A model generated the notes under the pieces. It ran no database searches. It was not told the origin of the DNA and was given only the letters and a program-made list of their open reading frames with translations. Positions 10,603 to 22,800 of a DNA stretch of 64,000 nt are shown one piece after another. A program made the position numbers and the translations under genes. Source of the DNA: Panicum virgatum (lineage: Eukaryota > Streptophyta > Magnoliopsida > Poales > Poaceae); NCBI RefSeq assembly GCF_016808335.1, contig NC_053137.1:4601904-4665903 (forward strand). The letters run 5' to 3'. The first letter of the stretch is position 1. Every line of letters starts with the position of its first letter.

Positions 10603-11242
10603 TATCTCATCATTTTACTGGTGACAGAAGAAAGTTGATGTTGTGTGTGTCTTTTAAATTGAGAGGAAAAAGCCAATGCATAATTGCAAATCTCTTACTC
10701 TAAAAGAAGTTACATCCTGTTTTTAGTTACGTGGGCATCAGCACACAAAACCTCCATATCTGCTTCTTATCTAGAGAAAAGGCCCCCCTTCATTCTTTTT
10801 CTGAAAAGGAATATTTTATTAATTTCAAGTAATGTTAGGTGCTACAACAATACTTGAAAAAATCTGCGGCCTCTGCCTAAAGGACAATGCCTTTCGCACA
10901 AAAGAAAGGAATAGGAACTCTAATAACTATCAATCCATAGACAAGACCATCACCCATATGCTCGGGTAAAAAAAAATGTTAGCCATTTGTGCCAATCGCT
11001 GCAACTAATCCCTGTATAGTAGGCTTATGTGGAAGATGGTCTATATACAAATCCAGTGCGAAATTTTGAAGATAACCTAAACAAAATTTGTTGTTTGTTT
11101 TCAAATATCATAATATTTCAGCTCAACCACACAAACCAACCTATAACGATAGCTTCCATTGACACTAGAGATTTAAGTTCACTACTCATCCCCCTCAGCC
11201 ACATACCAAAATATGTGTTCTACTGCGACTCTCAGAGTTCAG
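10603..11242. other. Intergenic; possible short LINE tail at 10786-10970
   Basis: No gene. 'ctttttctgaaaaggaatattttattaat' style sequence at 10790-10820 resembles the complement of a plant LINE 3' end, but no target-site duplication or protein match supports it. From about 11030 the sequence leads into copy 5 of the miR2118-like series. Confidence 0.35.
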
Positions 11243-11309
11243 AGGTCAGGGCCACAAGAACTATTACCTTCCAAACTAACATTCCACTTCTTGATGCTTC
11301 CCAATCCCA
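11243..11309 (+). ncRNA. MIR2118-like hairpin candidate, copy 5
   Basis: The 3'-arm site is at 11288-11309 (TTCTTGATGCTTCCCAATCC), four differences from the remembered miR2118 consensus. The 5' arm at 11243-11260 (AGGTCAGGGCCACAAGAA) pairs with it: CAAGAA is an exact complement of TTCTTG and GGG pairs with CCC, with a small internal bulge. The loop is about 27 nt, giving a compact hairpin. It is one of the better candidates in the window. Confidence 0.6.
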
Positions 11310-11379
11310 TACTGGTGTGAATGTCATCATCATTGTCTCACCGACCCGACTAGCTACCTTCCTCAGGTGGATAGTGGGC

Positions 11380-12060
11380 TAGTATAGTAGCTACTTGAGT
11401 TTGTTGCAGCCTAGCTTGTCTCCCTAGCTGATCCCTTTTACTTTGAATCAGCCACTTGTGAAACATAGAGGAGGGAAGAAGAAACATAGGTAGATATATA
11501 TTGGATAAACTCAAATGGCAAGCCTCTCATCAGTTGTCTGCAGTTATATATTAAAAGACGATAACCGGTGCAGAAGGATAAAGGTGGGTAACTAGGGTTC
11601 AGCTGATGACTTTGTGCCATGTTATTTTTATTGGGTTGCACCCACCAAAAACCTAAGCCAAAGGGAGAGGTGGTACTTCAAATGTTAAGGCCCTAGGTCA
11701 TCACCCCTGTAGAGAGGTTGTAAATACTGAACTACTCTCAAATTTGCAGCTGTCATGAAATCATTTTGTGAGCTCCCACATTTTATTTAGAATTATTCCT
11801 TTTTGCTTTTGTGCGATTCATGGTGACACTACTTTTCCCTTCAGTATTTTCCTTCATTATTCCATATTTGTTTTTATGATTGGAGATAGCGGCTGATGTA
11901 CTCAACTAAACTTGTAAAAACAGATTACACTATGGACTACATTCTTGCTATGAATTATTGTGAAGTTGGACATCTTCTTACATAGTTTTCATGGCAGCTA
12001 GCTTTTCCTTCAACTGAAATTCATGTTGCCCTGCGGTAATCTCTACATGGTTGCAGAAAG
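11380..12060. other. Duplicated MIR2118-unit sequence
   Basis: No gene. Contains the two recurrent anchor blocks in the same order as at 4.7-6.7 kb: GAGGTTGTAAATACTGAA with GCAGCTGTCATGAAATC at 11713-11775, and GATGTACTCAACTAAAC with GAATTATTGTGAAGTTGGA at 11896-11971. These two blocks directly precede the copy 6 hairpin. Confidence 0.6.
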
Positions 12061-12165
12061 CAGAACTGGGCGCATCATTCCAGTTCCTCTTGCTGATCGA
12101 CTTGACTGTATTCTTTATAGTTGCAGACAATGCACACCACATTCCCTGATGCTTCCTAGTCCTAT
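12061..12165 (+). ncRNA. MIR2118-like hairpin candidate, copy 6
   Basis: The 3'-arm site is at 12143-12164 (TCCCTGATGCTTCCTAGTCC), four differences from the remembered consensus. The 5' arm 12061-12081 (CAGAACTGGGCGCATCATTCC) contains GCATCA, exactly complementary to TGATGC, with a further GG/CC pair beside it. Loop about 60 nt. The segment 'ctacatggttgcagaaagcag' just upstream also occurs at 7434-7460 in the copy 4 unit. Confidence 0.55.
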
Positions 12166-12437
12166 GTGTACTTGTCATCCACAGACAATGCACATCATTT
12201 CCTTCTACTCTAATGCAATGGTTGCAACAATTCCAAACCAACGCAATCTACAGACAACCACAGTCCAACTAGATAGCTTCCTAGAAGGGAAATGGCCACC
12301 TGTTTTTCCATCAGTGTCACCGCTCTTGCATGGCTAAGCCTTTGTCTGCTTTGGATTCGGCTTCTCATATCCCCCAGAGGAGGATGGGAATAAGCACACA
12401 ACTCGACGATTTCAATCACACACAGCATTTCACTTGC
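12166..12437. other. 3' flank of MIR2118-like copy 6
   Basis: No gene. Contains CCAACTAGATAGCTTCC near 12264 and 'cttctcatatcccccagaggagg' near 12358, the downstream blocks shared with copies 2, 3 and 9. Confidence 0.5.
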
Positions 12438-12520
12438 ATGGGACTGGACGAAACCATCACTTCTGAACTGGAGAAGGCTCGCAAGCTAACATTTTACTCC
12501 CTGATGCTTCCCGGTCCCAT
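12438..12520 (+). ncRNA. MIR2118-like hairpin candidate, copy 7
   Basis: The 3'-arm site is at 12498-12519 (TCCCTGATGCTTCCCGGTCC). The 5' arm at 12438-12460 (ATGGGACTGGACGAAACCATCA, arm read in two parts: ATGGGACTGG and CCATCA) pairs strongly: ATGGGAC against GTCCCAT and CATCA against TGATG, with a central bulge. Loop about 37 nt. The G-rich change in the 3' arm (CCGGTCCC instead of CCAATCCT) is matched by the 5' arm, a sign of compensating change. Only 340 bp separates it from copy 6, so two hairpins could share one transcript. Confidence 0.65.
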
Positions 12521-12928
12521 ATGGTATGAATGTCATCGATACTGAACCAACAAGATACCTTATTCAAGTGTATAATGGATAAAGGCAAGAAGAAACACAG
12601 ATGGTTTATATATCGAGCCTGCGCAAAAGGGTAGATGCCTATATAATATGAGTTATTGCCATTATTACCTGGATAGCTGGATGTCTTTTATTTAGATAAT
12701 GGGAGCGAAACCTGTTTAGTGTTTACAGCCTCTTCACATGAATATGTACGCGCCTGGTGCTTTAATATTGTTTGAGCATTAAGTTGAGGGAGTGAGTGAA
12801 ATGGAAGAGCAGACAATCAAACATTGATCATAATAAAGTTTGGACCATTACAGAGCCTACTACAGAATTTCCATATCCTGTAATTATATATAAGTGAGAA
12901 CTAAACCTAATGAAATCACAGCTATTTT

Positions 12929-14010
12929 TTTAGATAAGGGAATATATTAATCATATTCCAGCCTCTGTATCGATTGATACATATGACTGTTCGAAAACAC
13001 AAATACACCGCACAACGCGTCCGAAAGAAATCAAATCGAGTAGCAAAAAACCAGAGACTAAAATGTGCTTAAACTTAAACATAGGCAATCCGATTACTAA
13101 ATGGCCATCCATTCGACGCGAAGACTTCCATGGCAAGGTACTCAAGTGCGCGACACCCCTCTAACACCGGCGGCCTTTCCTCTTCTTTTTGCAGCAGCGC
13201 CCAAAACCGGATCCAATATGTTCCTCTGAACAGCACATGCAAAGATGAAGAAACTCGCGCACAGTTAAAAGTAATGTCATTTCGAGTTTGTCAAATCGCC
13301 CATAAGATGGCACATGCTCCCACTAAGACCTGATGCTTGCGTTGTTTCCTCAGCCCATTCAACCAGTGAGTAAACATATGGTTTACATTTAACGGCATAG
13401 GCAAATTAAAAACAACACTTATCAGTCTCCACAAAAATTTAGCATTTTGGCAATTGAAAAAAAAGGTGTTGTATTGTTTCATTAAAATTGCAACAACAAC
13501 ATTTTAAACTCCCTTTCCATCGCCGTCTAGCTAAATTGTCCTTAGTGAGAGTAACCCCTTTAATCGAGTACCACATAGAAATCTTAATCTTAAGTGGCAA
13601 TTTTAGTTTCCAGATAATGTGATTATGTGGTATTATATTAGTGGCAGTTATTGTCCTATACATGGATCGCACTGAAAATAGCCCATTCTGTTGCAGAGAC
13701 CACACAAAACTGTCACTTTAATCTTGTAGCTGAATATCCATTACTCTAGTCACCAGCTGGTGCCACGAGAGTAAGTTATTAGCCACCAAAGACTTTCGAA
13801 AAGAGACATTTAGTGGAATCGAGCTTAGAACAGAGCTGACTAAAGCTGATTTTTCCTAACTATGTTATACAGAGCCGGGTATTGATTTTTTAAAGGTTCA
13901 TTGCCTAGCCAAGTGTCTTCCCAGAATCTGATCAGAGACCCACTACCCAGCTTAAACTTACCCCATCTTAGGAACTCGGGTTTGATGTGCATGAGACCTG
14001 ACCAGAAATG
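12929..14010 (-). mobile_element. LINE fragment, minus strand (C-terminal reverse-transcriptase region)
   Basis: A T-run near 12929 marks the complement of a poly(A) end. Going upstream on the minus strand, the translation shows LNHMF-type text, then KIKISMWYSIKGVTLTKDNL and ARRRWKGSLKCCCC near 13520-13640 (zinc-binding reverse-transcriptase domain), and GDSHFWSGLMHIKPEFLRWG near 13960-14000 (linker typical of plant L1 ORF2). Stops and frame changes break it and the 5' part is absent. It lies between MIR2118-like copies 7 and 8. A target-site duplication was not found. Confidence 0.75.
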
Positions 14011-14368
14011 AGAATCTCCTTAACATCCACAATTCTCGCTTACTTCTTATTTTCTTCTTTCCGTAGATTAATAATCCTCCTGATTGCATTATTATTCAAG
14101 GACGTGCAAAAAATATTATTCTAATGGACATGTGAGCTGTGACATCCATTCAGGAAATGTCATGCTAAAAGTTCAGTTACTCTCTGCTCATCAGGATTTT
14201 CATTCCTCCTCAATACATCACGCAGCTACCGTAGTTCAAAATATGTTGGAGGCACAACCAGGCTCTATCCCAGCTCTGAAAGAGCCACCTTCGATCCCAG
14301 ACATGCATCTGCAGCAAAGTCGTCCTGGGGTAGAGGGCTTCGAACAGCATGGAGTAACACATTCCCTT

Positions 14369-14390
14369 TCCCTGATGCTTCCCAATTCCA
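14369..14390 (+). ncRNA. MIR2118-like site, copy 8
   Basis: Contains TCCCTGATGCTTCCCAATTC; five differences from the remembered consensus. No convincing 5' arm within 150 nt was seen by eye. Flanks 14530-14760 do not match the other units clearly. Confidence 0.4.
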
Positions 14391-15073
14391 ACCGTTTGTA
14401 GGCACGTGGTGCGGCACATTTTAAATTAGATAAACTTAATAGATGGTGAACGTCTTATTTATCCCTATGGAAATGTGGCTTTCGGCTCTTTTGCATTTTC
14501 ATGCATGGCTGCTCTCGTCTGTACTCTAGCATTTTATACACGGGAAACGAGAGCAGAAGAAATAAATAAAAAGGATGATAACCAGTGCACAAGGACAAAG
14601 GTTGGTTGAGCTGACTGTGCCAAGTTATTTTGTTGAGCTGTATGCAAAGAGAAAAAATAAACCTAAGCTGATGGAAAGGTAAATAAAGCAGGCAGCAGCT
14701 TTTTATTAAATTGCGCTGGTCGTAATTCGAATTTAAGGTCTCTAGCCTTAATATCTACCATATTGAGTTGCTGCACCAGAAAAGCATAGCTGACAGGAAA
14801 AGGCGTCACAATGTCAAAGTGGTCAACACACAAATGACGAGCCTTAACTCTCGATCTTGGTAAGCAACCAAATATTTCTCGGTCTGCTTGTGTCTTCTAG
14901 CCGGCTTGAAGGTGGGAAGCGCCACGTCAGCCTGCTCTGCATCTCGCAAGAGAAAGCGGCTTGCAGATGTGTTCTGCTTTCCCATCACACTCGAGTTAAC
15001 TAGGATGACCTATTTTTGTCCACCCAGACACAAAATAATTGGCTTACAGATGCCTTGCAAGCCGACATTCCGT
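14391..15073. other. Intergenic sequence between copies 8 and 9
   Basis: No gene. 'aaaggatgataaccagtgcac' at 14570 resembles 'aaaagacgataaccggtgcag' at 11550, a further shared block of the unit. GGTGGGAAGCGCC at 14911-14923 resembles a miR2118 star strand but lies about 150 nt from the site of copy 9. Confidence 0.45.
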
Positions 15074-15095
15074 TTCCTAATGCTTCCCAATCCTA
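15074..15095 (+). ncRNA. MIR2118-like site, copy 9 (closest to consensus)
   Basis: Reads TTCCTAATGCTTCCCAATCC then TA. It differs from the remembered grass miR2118 consensus at only three positions (6, 11 and 17) and retains the TTCC start. A possible 5' partner is TAGGATGACC near 15002 or GGTGGGAAGCGCC at 14911; neither is decisive by eye. Downstream blocks 'ccaactagacaac' (15119), 'cttcttgattatatgtcccagagg' (15213) and 'actagtcaatactgaggttgag' (15285) match other units. Confidence 0.55.
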
Positions 15096-15731
15096 TACTG
15101 TTGCCATGAAAGTCTATCCAACTAGACAACATTGTTCCTCAAAGAGATGCGGCCTGAGTTTGCACTGTGGTTGTCGCTGTGTGTCATCCTTTTCTCTCTA
15201 TTGTGGATTTTCAGCTTCTTGATTATATGTCCCAGAGGAGGATAAGAGAACCCAGATGGGTGACAACTCACGCCCAAGCACTTGTACTAGTCAATACTGA
15301 GGTTGAGTTCTTGCCTTTAACACCCACACAATATGAGGAAACAAGATAATAAGAATATTGTAAAGTAAGATAAGTATAATAGAAAGAAAAAGAAGAGTAA
15401 AGAATTTGTACTTTAATTTCATCTCTCTCTCGAACCAAATAAGTTATTGACACCCACACGAGAGAAGGCGGAGAAACAACTCTTAAGCATACTCACTTCG
15501 TCCTTAAAAGAATATCATTGTGTTAGTCAAATTTGCCTCATGTGAATGCACTGGTCAACTAACTTCAGGTGTACATCGTAACAGATCCGGTGCACCCATC
15601 CGGCCGGGAAGCTCCATTGCAGCTCTGAATGAGCTAGCCAGATCACAGCGTGGTGGCTCCTCGGCTTCGAGATGCAGTCACAGCAACAGTTGATAAAAGG
15701 TAGCTCTGGAAAATTTGAATGGTACAATCTA
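15096..15731. other. 3' flank of copy 9 and AT-rich insert
   Basis: No gene. Unit-type blocks run to 15310; a purine-rich AT stretch (15330-15445) flanked by ACACCCACAC on both sides may be a small insertion. 15530-15730 is similar to 50140-50268 ('attgcagctctg...agccagatcac') and leads to the miR482-like copy. Confidence 0.45.
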
Positions 15732-15753
15732 TTCTCCCAATTCCTCCCAATCC
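15732..15753 (+). ncRNA. miR482-like site, copy 10
   Basis: TTCTCCCAATTCCTCCCAAT then CC. The TTCCTCCCA core is the hallmark of miR482, a member of the same superfamily as miR2118. A near-identical site occurs at 50269-50290. The 5' arm here is weak, so processing is uncertain. Confidence 0.45.
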
Positions 15754-16639
15754 TAGCTAGTCATTTGGAGGGCATGCATATAATGAGGGTTTAAGCATCT
15801 TACTAGTCCACAAGTATCCATGAATATATCGACAAGGCTCTCCGATGAAATGTGTCTCGTTACTTTCCTGCGGTGTGCATTTGTTATATATACTACACTC
15901 ATTTGCATGCCTCCTCTCATCTGAATTACAACAACATTTATATTGTGCAGTGCTGCGGAGAAGAGCAATGAAAGGATGCTCTCTTGTGTACAAGGACAGT
16001 TGTTTGGTTGATGATTGAATATGAGTTACTATGGTTTGTTCGCCGTGATGTTGAAAGAACAGAAAGATCAAGTATTTAGTTCTTTCCAGGTTTGGATGAC
16101 ATGCTGTACCAGCACTAGTACAAACTGTAGCGGTAAATTTTGGTGATCGAGTTAAGGTGCATCTTTTGTCATAATAACTATATTTTTTTTCTTTTCGAAG
16201 AACTCCTAGTGACACGTACTACTTGGAATAAACTTGCACTATTTTAAATCAAACTGTTTAAGTGATTAAATTTCACTGAGCTTTATAAATGCTGGGACAT
16301 GCAAACTCTGAAGCCCGAAGTTAATTTGCTGCCATCTGGTCGATGTAGTACAGGTAGCCTAAGGAAATTAGAAGCAGGCTTAATCTTTTTTATTTTTCAA
16401 ACGCATGGATGTATTGGACAAGCCAATCATCCTCCAACTCATTGATGAAACAAACACGAGGCGTCCATCATGCAAAATTAAAATTCCATTCCGACCTTTT
16501 GATAATGTTGATTTCACTCTTGGCTAGGATGCAGCAGTGTGAATGAAGTCCACTCTCCGCAGGTTTAACTGCCCTAGACCTTGGATCTCAGGATAACTGC
16601 AGAAAGAGCTTAGGCTGATTATTGGGTAACTGATCTTGT
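15754..16639. other. Duplicated unit sequence 5' of the large Copia element
   Basis: No gene. 16530-16570 (GCAGCAGTGTGAATGAAGTC, CACTCTCCGCAGGTT) matches 6358-6390 and 50068-50100. 16610-16644 is the first half of the anchor block continued after the insertion at 36926, which shows where the Copia element landed. Confidence 0.5.
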
Positions 16640-16644
16640 GAAAA

Positions 16645-18528
16645 TGAGGGACCGAAGAGGGGGGGGGGGGGGGGGGGGGGGGGGTTGAATGGGAGCCAAA
16701 TAAAATTTCACGACCTGAAGCGATTTGGTCAAATCCCAAGTGAACACCCAAACCCTCACTTCTAGAGTGTGCAAAGTGTAGCTGTAGCAAAGCTAGACAC
16801 CAAGCAAAAACTCTAGAAACAAGCTGCAAAAAGATCGGATCAAAAGCGAAGAGTAATTACCAAAAATAGCCCGGTATACTAACACCGGTTAAACCGACGT
16901 GTGAAGGAGTACTCCACCGGTTCAACCGACGTCACAGAGCCGGCAGCAGAGAAAAGCACTCACCGGTTAAACCGACTCTACGGTTTAAACAGCGTCGATT
17001 CAACCGACGATCGTGCATCAGATAAACCGACAAAATCCAAAACGAACACTGGTCCAGTTGTCCAGAGAGACCTAAAAAACGACTAGTGCACACCGGTTGA
17101 TCCGACGTTCAACAAAACCCATACGCCGGTGCAACGATCCCAACTCCAAAACCCTAACAGACGAAAAACCTATTCACCGGTTGATCCGACGCATATAGCT
17201 TCAAAGCGTCGGTTCATCCGGTGATAGGAAAAACAAAATCCAGAAATGTTTTTCCAGCCCGCAACCTTGGAAACTTCGATGATTGAAGGATCAAATCAAG
17301 TCCAAAGGAGCTCAAATTTTGCAGGCATGATCACAAATGACTTGCGAACATGTCCACGGAAGGAATTGACGAATCACTCCATGGTTTGGGAGGAATCGAA
17401 GAATTTCCGAGCAAGAACGGTGTTTTCTTTAGAACTCAAAAACGTCGATTCGAAAGAGCTCGTGAATCAAGAGAGATTTGTACTAAGCAATAGAGCGTGG
17501 ATTCACACGAAGAGCTCAGAGAACCACCACAAATTCGTTCATCATGAACACACAAAAGGAAATAAAAAATCCATCACAAAGAGCTCACGAGACATACCGA
17601 ATTGAACGGAAACAAACGCCTCGAGGGCACAAGGAGGGAAGGGCCTCCTTTCCCAGTCAATTCACGTACAAAAACTCAACAATCCATGGCTAAAATCTCT
17701 AACTCTAGAGAGGAGAGGGAAGGGACAGGAAGGAGAAGGAGGGCGCCAGGAGGGAGGCGGTGGCTTGCTGTCCAAGCGCAGGGAAAGAGAGGGAGAGGGG
17801 GTTTTTAACCCCAACAACTCTCAACCCAAAAGACTAAACTACCCCTAGACTCAATTAAACACTAGAAAGCCCGTAGGGGCAAAACCGAAAAAAGATACAA
17901 GGACTCATCCGATGGTCGAGGTTCTTTCTTCGAGTCGAAGTCTTCTCCGTGATGCCACCGTGTGGATGAAGCTCCGGTTTGTGGTTTTGGAGGGTCCGCG
18001 AAACCCGGGTAGGTGGCCGGTTTTGAGAAAACCGCCAAAACTCCACGCGCGGGAAGATTCCCTCCTCCACGCCGTGGCCCTAGACGCCGTTCCCGCCTCG
18101 GCCTTCTAACGGTCCTAGACGCCACCCGACGCCCGTCACCTCCTCGCCCGCAGCGAGGCCCTAGACGCTGTCGACGCCCGTCGCCTCCGTCAGTCCCGAG
18201 ACCGACGCCCGTGCCTCCACGACTTGGCGTCTTCTACCGCCGTCCGTCTGCTTGGTTTTGTGGCGCAAACAAAGAAACCCGCCTTCCGTCGTCGCTTGCG
18301 CCCTCGATCCAGGAGTGGACGCCACAGCTACCGCCCGGCATGAGCTCCGGTCCCGGTTGCCCTTCACCGCCGTCCACCGCACGGTCCATCGGCCACAGCA
18401 CCTCCACGGCAGCTCTCCATCGACACTTGACGCCCATGTACCTGCAATCCAAAGACCAAGCGCACGATAACACCGCACGGTTGACAATTCACTCATCACA
18501 AGCAGGATAGAGTACTCAACATTCCTCA
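16645..18528 (-). repeat. 3' LTR of the SIRE-like Copia element (full length)
   Basis: On the minus strand it starts TGAGGAATGTTGAGTACTC at 18528 and ends at 16645. A polypurine tract (complement of CTCCCCCTTG, 18530-18540) precedes it. It holds a run of 26 G at 16659-16684 and a cluster of short direct and inverted repeats at 16880-17220. The part 17508-18528 has a partner in the truncated 5' LTR at 35893-36925. Confidence 0.8.
16880..17222. repeat. Short repeat cluster CACCGGTTNAACCGAC inside the LTR
   Basis: Eight to nine variants of CACCGGTTAAACCGAC occur in both orientations, at about 16883, 16915, 16961, 16993, 17020, 17090, 17175 and 17203. Each is itself nearly palindromic (CGGTT-AACCG). 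Spaced by 25-70 bp, they look like an array of binding sites or a slipped minisatellite. The 5' LTR lacks this part because of its deletion. Confidence 0.7.
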
Positions 18529-19867
18529 ATCTCCCCCTTGATGAGTGCATTATCAACACACCACAATCGAACCAAGAGAGAAACAAAAACAGAGAAGAAC
18601 AAGGAAGCAAGAGAGAACTTGAACAAGTGACAAAAACTCGAAAGAAGCAAGAACAAGTCACTTAACCAAGCAAAAATCGATTCCCTCAGACTAGGGCAAC
18701 GGCTCGACGCAATCGATCAAACACAGGCATGACTCCTCAAAGACAGAGGCAGGGCTCGACACAGTCATGCCAGAAGAGAATGGAAAACCAAGAGCTAAAC
18801 AAAGCAGAAACTCCATGCATTTCCCCCTTGTTCGAACACTAACTTCTCCCCCTTGTTGGCACATGCACACATCAAGGCATAGACCTAAAGCTCTCCCTGA
18901 AACTGAGACTCCCCCTGAACATATGCTATGCAATAAATGCAATATAGGAGGTGTAAGAGAAAGCATTCAGGGATACAAGGATATGAGCAACAACTAGTCA
19001 CAAGCACGTGTGCATCCATAAACAAGACCTGCATCTAGCTCAACAGGGTATATCAAATCAGTCTAGAGCTAGGCAAGTTCAATTTAGGAGAAATAAAAGC
19101 ATCACCCTTGATCTAGCACTAGCAAGTAGGGAATGAAAAATAGTGCTAATCAAACTCATACAGGTGAGCCAAGAACATCCAAAGCATGTTGTAAACATTC
19201 ATTTTTCAATCAAATCAAATCAAGCAATTATGAATGCCAGGGGTTGAAAACTTGTCATGCTTTACTTAGCAACGAGGCCAAGCCTATGCCAAAGGCAATC
19301 AGAAGCTTAAGACACTCGTTTTAGTCATGCACAGCCTTGCCCGGGTTCTCATCAGTGCAAAGTGAGCCGTCCCGAAAGCTCGATCAGTGCGACAAGCAAT
19401 CCCACCTGGATCTTTCCATTCCATTTCAAGCAATTTTATCAATTTTAGATCATGTTAAATATGAATTGCTGAATGAAAGGCTATACTAGCATGAATGAGA
19501 TAGCAAAGCATATCAATCACGCCCTAACATGCTAGTAGCCAAGACATGGTGACCATGTTTTTAAAATATCAAATCAAAATAGCTTAACTCAGATGATGTC
19601 ATATACACAGTGGAGCAAGCTATACATGATTACATTTATAAACTCACACTAGTAAGCACTAGAAGATCATAGCAATGTATACAGGAATGCTAGTGCAAGT
19701 GAGGCAATGCAAAATATATAAATGTACAATGCATATGCACAATGCAACTACCAAACCTAGAAAACTAAGAGAAAAACAAATAAACCCTACAAAGCTAATC
19801 AAAGAAAACTCAGCGATCAAAAGAGGTAACAAACCCCAAGCTCCCCTCGCAAGCGAGCAAAGGTGTC

Positions 19868-22800
19868 CTACTCAAGAGGTTTGGTTAGGATATCTGCAGT
19901 TTGCCTCTCTGAAGGGACATGGATCAAGTCTATGTGGCCTCTCTCATAGTTGTCTCGCAGGAAGTGGAACCGGATATCTATGTGTTTGGTTCTGGAGTGT
20001 AGGACAGGGTTCTTTGCAATGCTAATGGAGGACATGTTGTCTACAAAGATGGGAACCCTATCGTAACTCAGTCCATAATCCTGCAAGGTTTGTTTCATCC
20101 AAAGGATCTAGGAGCAGCAGCTAGCGGCGACAACATACTCAGCTTCTGTGGAAGAAAGCGCTACGCTAGCCTGCTTGCGAGAGGACCAAGACACCAAAGA
20201 TGTACCGAGAAATTGACAAGTGCTGGATGTTGACTTGCGATCCAAACGACACCCACCAAAGTCGGCATCAGAAAAGCCCACAAAAACCAGAGAAGAATCC
20301 GCAGAGTACCAAAGACCAAACTCAGGGGTGAATTTCAAATACCTGAAGATGTGTTTCACAACCTGCCTGTGGGAGGTGCGCGGCGAAGCCTGGTACCGCG
20401 CACAGAGGCCGACACCGAACTGAATGTCCGGCCGCGTCGCCGTCTAGTACAGGAGGGAGCCAATCATGCTCCTGTACTTCGTCTAGTCCACCGCCTCGCC
20501 GTCCAAGTGCTCATCAAGCGCCGTCGAAGTGCTGATCGGAGTCGGCTGAGGAGACAAGTCACTCATGTCGAACTTCCGTAACAAGTCCCTGGTGTACTTG
20601 GCTTGATGGACGAATGTGCCCTGGGAAGTTTGCTTGATTTGCAGCCCGAGGAAAAACTGCAGCTCACCCATCATGCTCATCTCGAACTCCCGGGACCTCT
20701 GCTCAGAAAACTTGGAGACAAGAGCGTGAGAAGAGCCACCAAAGATGATATCATCCACGTAAATCTGAACCAACAGAAAGTCAGAGCCAGAGCGTATGAG
20801 GAACAAAGTTTTGTCAACACATCCCATTTGAAAAACTTGAGCAGGCAAGAAGGTTTTAAGCCTATCGTACCAAGCTCTAGGCGCCTGTTTCAAACCATAA
20901 AGAGCTTTCTGAAGTTTGTAAATATGGTTTGGAAACTTGGGATTTTCAAAGCCAGGGGGTTGCTTCACATAAACCTCTTCTTCAATAAAACCACTCAAGA
21001 AGGCAGATTTCACATCCATTTGAAAAACTTTAAAACCCTTGGAAGCAGCAAATGAAAGAAAGATCCGAATAGCTTCCACACGAGCAACTGGGGCAAAAGT
21101 TTCCTCATAATCAATACCTTCTTTTTGGCAGAACCCCTGGGCAACAAGATGAGCTTTGTTCCGAACAACCAACCCATCCTCACCCTGCTTGTTTTTGAAG
21201 ACCCACTTCGTTCCGATGGGATTACAAGTAGGTGGAGACTCGACTAAAACCCAAACTTGGTTTCTTTCAAAATTTTCAAGTTCCTCATGGATGGCATTCA
21301 TCCAATTGGAGTCAGAAAGTGCGTGTCCAACATCTTTGGGCTCGAAAGAGGCAACAAACGCTGAATGAGCAAAGATAGCGATACTTGTTACCTTGGACCG
21401 TGTTACTCTCTCGTTGAGATCACCTAGCATCTGTTGAGGTGGATGATGACGCTGAATGTGTCGCGGTGCTTCCCTTGTCGAAGTCACCTCCTCCTCAACC
21501 AAAGCTGGTGCCTCCCCAGGTGTAGCTGGTGAAGGCTGAGTCACCTGCTCGACCGGCCCCCAGGAAGTAGACGTAGTAGGATCGGGGCCGTCATCATCGT
21601 CCGAGCTTGTCGCGGAGGCGACTGGGTCCACAGCACGCGTGGTAGCCTCAGCATCACCCTCCGTAGCTTCTTCCTCCTCATCTTCAAAGATGGAGGTGCC
21701 GAGCTCATCTTCTCCTGCAACTTCAAAGACAGAAGCATTGCACGGTGCAGTCTCGTCGAAAGTGACTTCACAAGTCTCTCTGACGATGTTAGAATCAATA
21801 AGCAGCACACGGTATGCTCTGGAATGAGATGCATAACCGAGAAAAATGCCGTCAGACGAGCGAGACTCAAACTTATCAAGATTTCCTTCTTTCAGCACGA
21901 AACACCGGCAACCGAACACTCTGAGATGGTCAACACGGGGCTGGCGTCCAAATCGCAACTCATAAGAAGTCTTGTGCATGAAGCACGCAAGAAAATACGG
22001 TTGGACACATAACAAGCAGTATTGACCGCCTCAGCCCAGTACTTTCGAGGAGTCCTATGCTCATCGAGCATCGTCCTCGCCATCTCAACCAACGTCCGAT
22101 TCTTCCGTTCTACAACTCCATTCTGCTGTGGAGTGTAGGGAGAAGAGTACTGGTGTTCAAGACCTTGATCACTGCAAAAGGTGTCAAAACGAACATTTTT
22201 GAATTCTGTGCCATTATCACTGCGAATTGCTCTCATGGCCTGGGGTAGTTCATTTTTCAACCTCAAGATCAAGTCTCGAACAAACTCGAAAGCCTCATCC
22301 TTGGTTCTCATGAAAAAGACCCAAGAATAGCGAGAAAAGTCGTACATGATCATAAGAACGTACCACTTCCCACCAACTGACATCACCCGAGAAGGACCTA
22401 CTATGTCCATGTGCAGCAACTCTCTAGGGTGAGCGGTCATCACCTGATTAACAGGAGGATGAGAAGCGGCAATCATCTTTCCGTGGCGACATGGATGGCA
22501 AACAAGGTCCTTTTCAAACTTCAATTTGGGCAATCCTCGGATTAGGCCATGTGAGCTAAGTCTCGACAACAAATCGAAACTGAAATGTCCAAGTCTCCTA
22601 TGCCACTTCCACAAATCGGAAGAAGGACCAGCCAACAAGAAACGAGAAGGGCCAAGAGAAGTTCCAGAGAAGTCAGCCAAGAAAACCCGATCGCGAGGTA
22701 AAATCCGGCAAACCAAATCTCCTCTGGAATCCAAAACACGAGAACAACCCTCCTTGAAGCGAACTTGAAACCCCTCATCAAGAAGTTGCAAAACAGAGAG

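Noticed and set aside
14907..14930. GGTGGGAAGCGCC as miR2118 star or phasiRNA target site
   Set aside because: Only partial complementarity and about 150 nt from the nearest site; chance is likely.
15320..15450. Small insertion flanked by ACACCCACAC
   Set aside because: Ten-base flanks match but no element ends, tail or family could be named.
17602..18510. GC-rich open frames on both strands in the Copia LTR
   Set aside because: They lie inside an LTR, recur in the other LTR with indels, and show no domain.
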